13,429 nt of DNA from NCBI GenBank assembly GCA_023430465.1, contig JAEZAM010000047.1, positions 1-13,429 of the forward strand, read 5' to 3'. The notes below the pieces were generated by a model. The model did no database searches. It was not told where the DNA came from and worked only from the letters and a program-made list of their open reading frames with translations. A program made the translations under genes and the position numbers. Shown here one piece after another: positions 7,759 to 13,429 of this stretch. Source of the DNA: Bacteroidota bacterium. GTDB taxonomy: Bacteria > Bacteroidota > Bacteroidia > Chitinophagales > Chitinophagaceae. Numbering within the stretch: position 1 is the first letter of the stretch; each line of letters begins with the position of its first letter.

Positions 7759-8904
7759 TTAACGGTCGAGAAAGGCCAGTACCTTTTCGGTGATGAATGT
7801 AAGTTGTTCGTTATCCAGTTCCGTATGGATCGGTAGTGAAATAACACGGTTGGTCAGCCAGTCGGTCACGGGCAATTCTACCTGCGGGGAACCGCTGTTG
7901 GCAAACATCTTCTGCCGATGCCCGGGCACCGGGTAATAGATCATGGATGGAATGCCGTGGGTGGCCAGGTATTCATTCAACCCATTGCGCAGGGCCACAG
8001 GGTCCTTGCCGTCATCAAGCAGCAGGGTGTACTGATGGTAGACGTGATGGGCGTAATCCGCCGTGCCTGGTGTTGTGATATATTTATTTCCGGCGAAAGC
8101 GTTTGTATAAAAGTCAGCGGCCTGCCTGCGCGCCGTGATATATTCATCCAGGTGGGCAAGTTTGATCCGCAGTATGGCCGCCTGGAGGGTATCGAGGCGG
8201 CTGTTGCAGCCAACAACATCATGATAATATCGCTCACTCTGGCCATGGTTGGCAATCATCCGCATCCGCGCTGCCAGGGCATCGTCATTGGTAAACAAAG
8301 CGCCGCCATCTCCAAAGGCCCCGAGGTTCTTGGACGGATAAAACGAGGTGGCACCGATATGACCAATCGTTCCCGTCTTTCGCTGTTTCCCGTCTTTGCC
8401 GGTGTATGTTCCACCGATCGCCTGAGCATTATCTTCTATTACATAGAGCTTATGCTTCTCTGCAATGGCCATGATCTCATCCATTGGCGCACTCTGCCCA
8501 TACAGGTGAACGGGAACAATGGCCCTGGTGCGAGGCGTGATGGCCTTTTCAAGCGAGGCAGGATCCATGCAGAAGGTGACCGGGTCCACTTCCACAAACA
8601 CCGGTGTCAGCCGCAACAGGGCAATCACTTCAGTGGTGGCGATATAGGTAAAGGAAGGCGTTATCACTTCATCACCCGGTTGCAGATCAAGCGCCATCAT
8701 CGCAATCTGGAGCGCATCAGTACCATTGGCGCAGGGGATAGTATGCTTTACATCCAGGTATGCAGACAACTCTTCCGCAAAAAGCTGTACGGGTTTGCCA
8801 TTAATGAATGCTGAACTTTCCAGCACCGCTATGACAGCCTCATCCACTTCCTTCTTGATCTTTTGATACTGGGTCTTGGTATCAACCATTTGTACAGCAC
8901 GCAT
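7759..8904 (-). CDS. DegT/DnrJ/EryC1/StrS sugar aminotransferase (WbpE-like)
   Basis: This PLP enzyme of 381 residues transfers an amino group, usually from glutamate, to a keto sugar nucleotide. Counting from the chosen ATG, CANGTDAL (58-65) binds the PLP phosphate, D158 in IEDNAQAIGG contacts the pyridine nitrogen, and K192 in SFYPSKNLGAFGDGG forms the Schiff base. NSRLDTLQAAIL follows as in the family. The overall pattern resembles WbpE, which aminates UDP-3-keto-GlcNAc uronate, and this would suit the neighbouring UDP-HexNAc dehydrogenase; the exact substrate is inference. The frame can be extended to an ATG at 8943, but I prefer 8904: an AGGA lies just upstream, the protein then begins MRAVQMVDTKTQY as in relatives, and the upstream -7 element would leave almost no leader for 8943. 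It is the first gene of the operon. Confidence 0.93.
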   Translation of the reverse strand: MRAVQMVDTKTQYQKIKKEVDEAVIAVLESSAFINGKPVQLFAEELSAYLDVKHTIPCANGTDALQIAMMALDLQPGDEVITPSFTYIATTEVIALLRLTPVFVEVDPVTFCMDPASLEKAITPRTRAIVPVHLYGQSAPMDEIMAIAEKHKLYVIEDNAQAIGGTYTGKDGKQRKTGTIGHIGATSFYPSKNLGAFGDGGALFTNDDALAARMRMIANHGQSERYYHDVVGCNSRLDTLQAAILRIKLAHLDEYITARRQAADFYTNAFAGNKYITTPGTADYAHHVYHQYTLLLDDGKDPVALRNGLNEYLATHGIPSMIYYPVPGHRQKMFANSGSPQVELPVTDWLTNRVISLPIHTELDNEQLTFITEKVLAFLDR

Positions 8905-8951
8905 AATTCCTGATTTTTTGGCTCCCTGCTCACCTGGCACCATCGGGCCCG

Positions 8952-8959
8952 CAAAAATA
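8952..8959 (-). promoter_or_regulatory. -7 element for the sugar-nucleotide operon
   Basis: Read on the minus strand this is TATTTTTG, a perfect match to the Bacteroidota -7 consensus TAnnTTTG. Transcription would start near 8946, giving a leader of about 40 bases to the ATG at 8904. I find no good -33 TTG at the expected distance. Confidence 0.5.
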
Positions 8960-8990
8960 GTAAAATGAAGATAGTTTCATAGATAGAGTT

Positions 8991-8998
8991 TACTTTTG
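8991..8998 (+). promoter_or_regulatory. -7 element for waaA
   Basis: TACTTTTG is a perfect match to TAnnTTTG on the plus strand. Transcription would start near 9004, about 26 bases before the waaA start at 9030. The -33 side is poor. It lies 31 bases from the -7 element of the divergent operon, so both promoters share one short region. Confidence 0.5.
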
Positions 8999-9029
8999 CG
9001 ATTACCGCTAATCCCGGGTTATCAATCAT

Positions 9030-10271
9030 TTGGGCGTTTTCTTCTACAATATTTTTCTTTTCCTCTTCCGCCTGGCGATGCCTGTCGCGGCCATTTTCAA
9101 CCAAAAAGCGGCCCGCTGGGTGCGGGGACGCCGGGGACAATTTGAGAAATTAAGGGCGGCCATCGGTGATACACGCAATATCGTTTGGATACATTGCGCC
9201 TCCCTGGGAGAATTTGAACAGGGTCGACCCTTGATCGAAGCTTTGCGGAAAAACTACCCGGACATACATATTCTCCTGACATTTTTCAGCCCCTCCGGGT
9301 ACGAAGTCAGGAAAGACTACAAAGAGGCAGACTGGGTATTTTACCTGCCAATGGACGGCGCGCGGAACGCCCGGCTTTTCCTCGACATCGTACAACCGGT
9401 GCTGGTGATCTTTGTAAAATATGAGTTCTGGTACTACTACCTGAAGAAAGTCAAGTACCGGAACATTCCCCTCCTGCTCGTTTCTGCTTTGTTTTGGGAA
9501 AAAATGTCGTTCTTCCGCTGGTACGGTGCATTGCAGCGCAAGATATTGTCCCGGTTCGATCACCTGTTTGTGCAGGATCGCACGTCGGCAGCTTTGATGG
9601 AGGGAATTGGTCTCGGAAAAATTACCAGCATATCGGGTGATACGCGGTTTGACCGCGTGACCGCGATAGCAGCATCCAGCCAGCCCGTACCATACATCGA
9701 GCGCTTCCTCGTACCAGGAGCAACCATTGTGGCAGGAAGTACCTGGCCGGATGATGAGGAGTTGTTGAAACAACTTATTGATAAGGTACCCGGTATTTCG
9801 CTGATCATCGCACCGCATGAGATAAATGAAGCCCACCTGGCAGGGATCGAAGCCCGTTTTCCCGGTATTGCCCGCTACTCCCGCCTGGATAGCGAAAGCA
9901 AAGGCAATTTGATACTGATTGATAATATCGGGCTGTTGTCCAGGCTGTATAGACATGCTGCCATCACATACATCGGCGGCGGTTTTGGCAGGGGCATTCA
10001 CAATACACTGGAGGCCGCCGTGTATGGGCGACCTGTCATTTTTGGACCGGTCTATCACAAGTTTCGCGAAGCAAAGGAATTGATTGAAAAATGCGGCGCA
10101 TTCAGTGTGTCAGGTGATGCCGCTCTCATTGAACTGGTGCAGCGGTTGATCAATGACCGGCAATTCTATCAAAAATCAGCGACTGCCGCTGGTGATTATG
10201 TGCAGGCAAACCGTGGAGCAACCGAAAAGATCATGGCATTTATTCAGGAGAATCGTCTCTTGACGAGGTGA
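9030..10271 (+). CDS. waaA: 3-deoxy-D-manno-octulosonic acid (Kdo) transferase
   Basis: WaaA (KdtA) adds Kdo from CMP-Kdo to the lipid A precursor at the inner face of the cytoplasmic membrane. The 413-residue, GT-B-fold protein has the family's usual length. A hydrophobic N-terminal anchor covers residues 3-22. The proposed catalytic base is E61 in HCASLGEFEQG. The C-terminal donor half shows GDTRFDR (203-209), GSTW (236-239), APHE (261-264), GGGFGRGIHNTLEAA (316-330) and FGPVYHKF (338-345). The start is TTG at 9030: the in-frame TAA at 9009 leaves no ATG or GTG, and the protein begins with the expected FFYN anchor. Its 3' end overlaps the convergent gene at 10244 by 28 bp. Whether it adds one or two Kdo residues cannot be told from sequence. 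Confidence 0.95.
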   Translation: MGVFFYNIFLFLFRLAMPVAAIFNQKAARWVRGRRGQFEKLRAAIGDTRNIVWIHCASLGEFEQGRPLIEALRKNYPDIHILLTFFSPSGYEVRKDYKEADWVFYLPMDGARNARLFLDIVQPVLVIFVKYEFWYYYLKKVKYRNIPLLLVSALFWEKMSFFRWYGALQRKILSRFDHLFVQDRTSAALMEGIGLGKITSISGDTRFDRVTAIAASSQPVPYIERFLVPGATIVAGSTWPDDEELLKQLIDKVPGISLIIAPHEINEAHLAGIEARFPGIARYSRLDSESKGNLILIDNIGLLSRLYRHAAITYIGGGFGRGIHNTLEAAVYGRPVIFGPVYHKFREAKELIEKCGAFSVSGDAALIELVQRLINDRQFYQKSATAAGDYVQANRGATEKIMAFIQENRLLTR

Positions 10272-10951
10272 TCGAATTGTGCAACGGCGGGCAGGTCAAC
10301 ATTCCATCCCAGTTTCGTTTTTAGTTCGCGGCTGATCCAGTATTCTGCTTCCGGGAAAATATTGAAGCTATTGATCGTTTTGATGCTTCGTTCGTACATG
10401 GCCTCATCCCCGCGAAACAGCTCATTGATAAAGAGGAAGCGGTCATTTATCCCGATGGCTTTGCGAAGATCCTTGACTGGTGTTTCTTTCAACACTTCCA
10501 TCAGTTCTGTCTTGCCCTGTTTCAATTTATCGTTGAGCGATTCTGCACTCCCGTTTGTGCGGGCGGCTGGCCGGGGCTGCTGGGAGAGGGTTGGTATCTC
10601 AACCATCGGGTCAAAGACCATATCGAGCTGACCATTCTCCTGTACAATAGAAACGGAACCTTTGTCTACAAGAATAGTTTCCACCTCTACTTCAGGCTGC
10701 CGGGGCACTTCAGGTGCAGGCTTCGGCGCATAGCGGTCATAATCGGGGTGGCTGCTCATGGAAGCCGGAAGCACAACGGCTACTTTGGATGTCCCAAGCG
10801 TACGTGCGGGTGTGGGAGGCGGTGTTGATACACCATTAACCTGGAGTAATTCGGATTTCAACTCGTCCACTATAACCAGCATTGCTGCTGCATCGGCGGG
10901 CCTGGCGGCCTGCTCATTTAATTTATTGATCAGGACATGTATTCGTTCCAT
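10244..10951 (-). CDS. Uncharacterised protein with conserved C-terminal helical domain
   Basis: I do not recognise a named function. The 235-residue protein has three parts: an N-terminal helix-forming segment (1-40, MERIHVLINKLNEQ onward), a flexible proline-rich linker (about 43-130 with PPPTPAR and APKPAPEVP), and a charged helical domain (138-235) with AIGINDRFLFINELF (165-179), RGDEAMYERSIKTI (180-193) and a final LVKRRFS. I recall this C-terminal pattern from hypothetical proteins across Bacteroidota, including Bacteroides, but know of no tested role. No signal peptide or membrane segment is visible, so it is probably cytoplasmic. The frame can extend to TTG at 11023, but the ATG at 10951 begins a plausible helix and the upstream residues look like untranslated DNA. 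Its last 28 bases lie antisense to the end of waaA. Confidence 0.85.
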   Translation of the reverse strand: MERIHVLINKLNEQAARPADAAAMLVIVDELKSELLQVNGVSTPPPTPARTLGTSKVAVVLPASMSSHPDYDRYAPKPAPEVPRQPEVEVETILVDKGSVSIVQENGQLDMVFDPMVEIPTLSQQPRPAARTNGSAESLNDKLKQGKTELMEVLKETPVKDLRKAIGINDRFLFINELFRGDEAMYERSIKTINSFNIFPEAEYWISRELKTKLGWNVDLPAVAQFDHLVKRRFS

Positions 10952-10956
10952 TATAT

Positions 10957-10964
10957 TACTTTTG
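10957..10964 (+). promoter_or_regulatory. Possible -7 element for tdk
   Basis: TACTTTTG matches TAnnTTTG on the plus strand in the 173-base region between the uncharacterised gene (minus) and tdk. It would give a leader of about 155 bases and lacks a -33 TTG at the usual distance. The same region holds a 10-bp palindrome TCCCCGGGGA (11024-11033) of unknown meaning. No better promoter for tdk was found. Confidence 0.25.
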
Positions 10965-11124
10965 GAGCGCTGCTTAAATAACGGATGAAGATGATGCTGC
11001 TTTTGAATGTAGCTACTGCGCAATCCCCGGGGAAACTTTGCAATCCTCCATTTACCAGCGTTTTAAAATTACAAACAGTTTGCCAATTAATTGATTACGA
11101 GAAAGGGAATTTAAAATCTTAACA

Positions 11125-11694
11125 ATGTTTATTGAGCCCAACATTCGTGGGGAGCGCCGCGGATGGATTGAAGTGATATGTGGATCGATGTTTAGCGGAA
11201 AGACCGAAGAACTGATCCGTCGGTTGAAACGTGTGAAAATTGCCAACCTCAAGGTCGAGATCTTCAAACCCGCTATCGACGTGCGTTACGACATGACCAA
11301 TATAGTTTCTCATGATACGAATGCTATCATATCCACACCGATCGACAACTCGCAGAAGATCCTGTTGATGGCACAGGGCGCGGACGTGATAGGCATAGAT
11401 GAAGCCCAGTTTTTTGATGATGAACTTCCGAATGTCTGTGACGAGCTGGCCTACCGCGGAATGCGGGTGATCGTTGCGGGTCTGGACATGGATTATACGG
11501 GTAAACCCTTTGGTCAGATGCCCTTCATCATGGCAAAGGCCGACTATGTAAGCAAGCTGCACGCGATCTGCGTCAAATGCGGGCATATCGCCAACTATTC
11601 TTACCGCAAGATCCCCAATGAGGACCAGGTGATGCTGGGTGCAACTGATGTTTACGAACCGCGTTGCCGGACCTGCTATGTTGACCGGGATTAA
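11125..11694 (+). CDS. tdk: Thymidine kinase (type II)
   Basis: Tdk phosphorylates thymidine to dTMP with ATP in the nucleotide salvage pathway. The 189 residues match the usual bacterial type II length. The P-loop GSMFSGKT is at 20-27, the Walker B/catalytic motif DEAQFF at 92-97 includes the catalytic base E93, and a structural zinc site is formed by C149, C152, C181 and C184 (CVKC, CRTC). The lasso-loop region near YSYRKIP (158-164) that covers the thymidine base is present. The ATG at 11125 was chosen because it keeps the usual short N-terminal lead before the P-loop. The gene converges on the lipoprotein gene with 2 bases between stop codons. No key residue is missing. Confidence 0.97.
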   Translation: MFIEPNIRGERRGWIEVICGSMFSGKTEELIRRLKRVKIANLKVEIFKPAIDVRYDMTNIVSHDTNAIISTPIDNSQKILLMAQGADVIGIDEAQFFDDELPNVCDELAYRGMRVIVAGLDMDYTGKPFGQMPFIMAKADYVSKLHAICVKCGHIANYSYRKIPNEDQVMLGATDVYEPRCRTCYVDRD

Positions 11695-11714
11695 AGCTAT
11701 TTTTCCTTCCCGGT
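11684..11714. terminator. Inverted repeat spanning the tdk and lipoprotein stop codons
   Basis: ACCGGGA (11684-11690) and TCCCGGT (11708-11714) are perfect 7-bp arms around a 17-base loop that holds both stop codons. The loop includes a T run (11699-11704 region), but no T tract follows the second arm on either strand, so it is not a classical intrinsic terminator. It may act as a two-way transcript end for the convergent pair, or be chance. Confidence 0.3.
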
Positions 11715-12602
11715 AATGTTGTATTTCCCTTTGATGGCTACGGTGAAATCAGCATTCTTTACGGTGATATCCTGGTTATAAACAGCATTCTCGACGAGGC
11801 CGGTGCGGCTGTCGACAGTAAGGGTCCCTGTCTGAAGACCTTTCATATCCACTGCCATCGTTGAATCTTTTTTCTCCTGGGAAATATCGGTGCTGACCTC
11901 AAGGTCGACCTTGTCACCTTTTACGTCTTTCACTTTGTATTTGCTGGTGTAGTTGCCGGCCATTTTGCCGCCCATTTGAAAGGTTTTATCCCAACTGTCG
12001 CCCGCTTTCACTTCTTTGCCGGGGTAGATATTGAACACCATCCCAAATTGCTCGCGGATATTGTCTTCATTCAACTGATCACGCAGTGACATTTCCATTT
12101 GCATCTTTTGTGATTCATCTGCGGCCGAGTTAGCCACCATGGTTTTGATCACTTCTTCCATACCGGAAACGCTTGTCACGTTGCCGGATTTGTCCACCTG
12201 CATCGTAAATGATTTGCCTTTGATGCCAGCAAAAACCTGGCTCATCATGTAAGCGGGATTGGGTTTGCCGTCTGCAAGGGTTTGAGCTGGCATGGGCTTA
12301 TCTGTGTCAACTTCGGCCTGCACGCCGGCCATATCGAATGCCATGCGGAACCGATCATAGGTCACCTGGAGTGTTTTGGAGGTTTCATTTTCTCCTGTTA
12401 CATCAATTTTATAGGTAGAAGCGATGTTAATGTCGGAAGACCGGCCCATCACCTCCTGTTTCATCGAGCCATCCAGATCGTAGACGTATGTTTTCCCTTT
12501 CTGGAGGTTGAATTGAAGAAGGCGGGTGGCGGCTTTGTCGGTGTTGGTACAGGATACGAAGATCACCAGTAATGCGGTGAGAGCTGTAAGCAATTTTTTC
12601 AT
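11697..12602 (-). CDS. DUF6263-like lipoprotein
   Basis: This 301-residue protein begins with a lipoprotein signal: MKKLL, a hydrophobic core to residue 16 and C18 in a lipobox-like FVSC, so it should be lipid-anchored in the inner or outer membrane. The mature part reads as beta-strand repeats with KGKTYVYDLDGSMKQEVMG (36-54), YPGKEVKAGDSWDKTFQMGG (193-212) and a final repeat-like TGTLTVDSRTGLVENA. This layout resembles the DUF6263 family of Bacteroidota, which has no established function. The phenylalanine at -3 is less usual than leucine in a lipobox. It is a single gene, divergent from ccmB and convergent with tdk. A -7-like TATTTTGG on the minus strand (12623-12616, one mismatch) may start its transcript. 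Confidence 0.85.
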   Translation of the reverse strand: MKKLLTALTALLVIFVSCTNTDKAATRLLQFNLQKGKTYVYDLDGSMKQEVMGRSSDINIASTYKIDVTGENETSKTLQVTYDRFRMAFDMAGVQAEVDTDKPMPAQTLADGKPNPAYMMSQVFAGIKGKSFTMQVDKSGNVTSVSGMEEVIKTMVANSAADESQKMQMEMSLRDQLNEDNIREQFGMVFNIYPGKEVKAGDSWDKTFQMGGKMAGNYTSKYKVKDVKGDKVDLEVSTDISQEKKDSTMAVDMKGLQTGTLTVDSRTGLVENAVYNQDITVKNADFTVAIKGKYNITGKEK

Positions 12603-12648
12603 AGTGTAATTTGCACCAAAATAAGAAATCCCCCCGCATATAATTGAT

Positions 12649-12656
12649 TATTTTCG
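12649..12656 (+). promoter_or_regulatory. Possible -7 element for ccmB
   Basis: TATTTTCG differs from TAnnTTTG at one position. Transcription would start near 12662, about 31 bases before the ccmB start. There is no -33 TTG at the expected distance, so this is a weak call. Confidence 0.3.
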
Positions 12657-12692
12657 CGGCACAAAAATTAGTCACTGCGCCAGGTAATCACA

Positions 12693-13322
12693 TTGTTCAA
12701 GAAAGACCTGCTGCTGGAGATCCGGCAGCAATACAGTTTTTACGGCATCCTGCTGTATATCTGTTCTACCGTGTTCGTTCTTTTCAATGCGATTGAAGAA
12801 CCGGAGGCAAAGGTCTGGAATGGGTTGTTCTGGGTCATCCAGTTGTTTATTTGCATCAATGCAGTGGCCAAAAGTTTTTTGCAGGAAAGCAGGGGCCGGA
12901 TGCTGTATTTCTATTCCATTGCTTCACCTGCTGCGTTCGTGCTGGCGAAGCTGTTGTTCAATTCCCTGCTCATGCTCATCATGAGCGCATTGAGCCTGTT
13001 GCTCTTTAGCTTTTTCCTGGGCAATCCAATGGTAAAGCCAGCCTCGTTTATCGGCCTGGTATTGCTGGGTGGCTGGAGTCTTAGCCTGATCTTCACGTTC
13101 CTCGCTGCCATCGCAGCCCGTGCGCAGCAGAATGCGGCCATTATGGCGGTGCTGGGTTTCCCGATGATCATCCCCCAGTTGCTGCTGTTGATGAAAATAT
13201 CAAATGCTGCCTTCAATCCCGTACTGACGATCCATACCACCGATATCCTGCTGCTGGTAGCACTGGATATCATGATCGTGATCCTGGCGGTGATCCTGTT
13301 TCCGTTTCTCTGGAAAGACTGA
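12693..13322 (+). CDS. ccmB: Haem exporter membrane subunit CcmB
   Basis: CcmB is the integral membrane subunit of the CcmABC transporter that works in System I cytochrome c maturation. The 209-residue protein has about six membrane segments (roughly 17-34, 42-62, 79-108, 118-141, 147-168 and 183-206), the usual number and length for CcmB. The ESRGRMLYFYSIASPAAFVLAK stretch near 65-86 and LGFPMIIPQLLL near 154-165 fit the family. The start is TTG at 12693: no ATG or GTG lies between it and the upstream in-frame stop at 12669, and an AGG sits 8 bases upstream. Partner genes (ccmA, ccmC or ccsA, ccmE) are not in the window; in relatives some lie just downstream, where the window ends. The gene is followed directly by a tandem repeat array. 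Confidence 0.93.
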   Translation: MFKKDLLLEIRQQYSFYGILLYICSTVFVLFNAIEEPEAKVWNGLFWVIQLFICINAVAKSFLQESRGRMLYFYSIASPAAFVLAKLLFNSLLMLIMSALSLLLFSFFLGNPMVKPASFIGLVLLGGWSLSLIFTFLAAIAARAQQNAAIMAVLGFPMIIPQLLLLMKISNAAFNPVLTIHTTDILLLVALDIMIVILAVILFPFLWKD

Positions 13323-13429
13323 GCTGGGGGCTGGATGCTGGGTACTGGGTACTTGGTACTGGGTACTGGATGCGGGATGCTGGATGCTGGATGCTGGATG
13401 CTGGATCGCTGGGTGCTGGGTAGTGGGGG
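13323..13429 (+). repeat. 7-bp tandem repeat array (unit RCTGGRT)
   Basis: The 107 bases from the ccmB stop codon to the window edge divide into 15 consecutive units of 7 bases, such as GCTGGAT, GCTGGGT and ACTGGGT. The register is unbroken for the first 12 units; one extra base is inserted before unit 13. Most variation is confined to unit positions 1 (G/A) and 6 (A/G). Four identical GCTGGAT units lie at 13379-13406. The array has no terminator shape and is not a CRISPR array (no spacers). It continues to the window edge, so its full length is unknown. The GG or GGG doublets every 7 bases could allow a G-quadruplex on this strand. Confidence 0.9.

Noticed and set aside
7918..8814. 298-codon open frame antisense to the sugar aminotransferase
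   Set aside because: Same reasoning: the opposite strand encodes a complete PLP enzyme with all motifs, and this frame shows no domain, start context or promoter.
3614..8904. Recently transferred genomic island
   Set aside because: No integrase, transposase, tRNA or flanking direct repeat is visible, and base use looks like that of the neighbours by eye.
9150..10058. 302-codon open frame antisense to waaA
   Set aside because: It lies wholly inside a strongly supported gene, has no recognisable domain, and its composition is what the complement of a moderately GC-rich coding frame gives.
13323..13429. Read-through extension of ccmB into the repeat array
   Set aside because: The frame after the ccmB TGA stays open to the edge, but a 7-bp unit without stop triplets is open in nearly all frames. 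CcmB already has its full length at the TGA.
13323..13429. CRISPR array
   Set aside because: Units are 7 bases with no spacers, and no cas genes are present.

Overview
The window looks like a chromosomal segment from a member of the Bacteroidota, most likely a Chitinophagaceae-like relative. This rests on three things seen in the sequence. Several intergenic regions carry the Bacteroidota -7 promoter element (TAnnTTTG). Start codons mostly lack a strong Shine-Dalgarno sequence. The protein set also fits: a DUF3108-like secreted protein, a DUF6263-like lipoprotein, WaaA, CcmB and an uncharacterised family that I recall only from this phylum. The assignment below phylum level is inference. I see no tRNA, rRNA, CRISPR array, transposase or phage gene. 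No stretch longer than 300 bases lacks a gene.

Layout, left to right. (1) 1-16 is a fragment of a short G-rich repeat on the minus strand, directly after the first gene. (2) 17-2689, minus strand: a soluble multi-PAS histidine kinase followed 6 bases later by an Rcp1-type single-domain response regulator, forming a two-component pair. (3) 2690-3586: a promoter region and a plus-strand gene for a secreted DUF3108-like protein, ending at a bidirectional terminator shared with the operon that converges on it. (4) 3614-8904, minus strand: a five-gene sugar-nucleotide operon, transcribed in the order WbpE-like aminotransferase, UDP-glucose dehydrogenase (ugd), TviB/WbpO-like UDP-HexNAc dehydrogenase, rfbC, rfbD. 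(5) 8905-9029: a compact divergent promoter region. (6) 9030-10271, plus strand: the Kdo transferase waaA, whose 3' end overlaps by 28 bp the 3' end of a convergent uncharacterised gene (10244-10951, minus). (7) 11125-11694, plus: thymidine kinase tdk, converging with 2 bp spacing on a DUF6263-like lipoprotein gene (11697-12602, minus). (8) 12693-13322, plus: ccmB, the haem exporter membrane subunit. (9) 13323-13429: a 15-unit, 7-bp tandem array that runs to the window edge.

How the genes fit together. The sugar operon and waaA point to envelope polysaccharide and LPS synthesis. The operon makes UDP-glucuronate, a UDP-N-acetylhexosaminuronate, probably a 3-amino sugar precursor, and the last two steps of dTDP-L-rhamnose. 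No glycosyltransferase, flippase, polymerase, RfbA or RfbB is present here, so these activities must be encoded elsewhere. The other genes are housekeeping or regulatory and have no obvious link to the operon. I did not find a clearly new multi-gene system. The best leads are the 7-bp repeat found at both window edges directly after stop codons, and the uncharacterised gene that overlaps waaA antisense.
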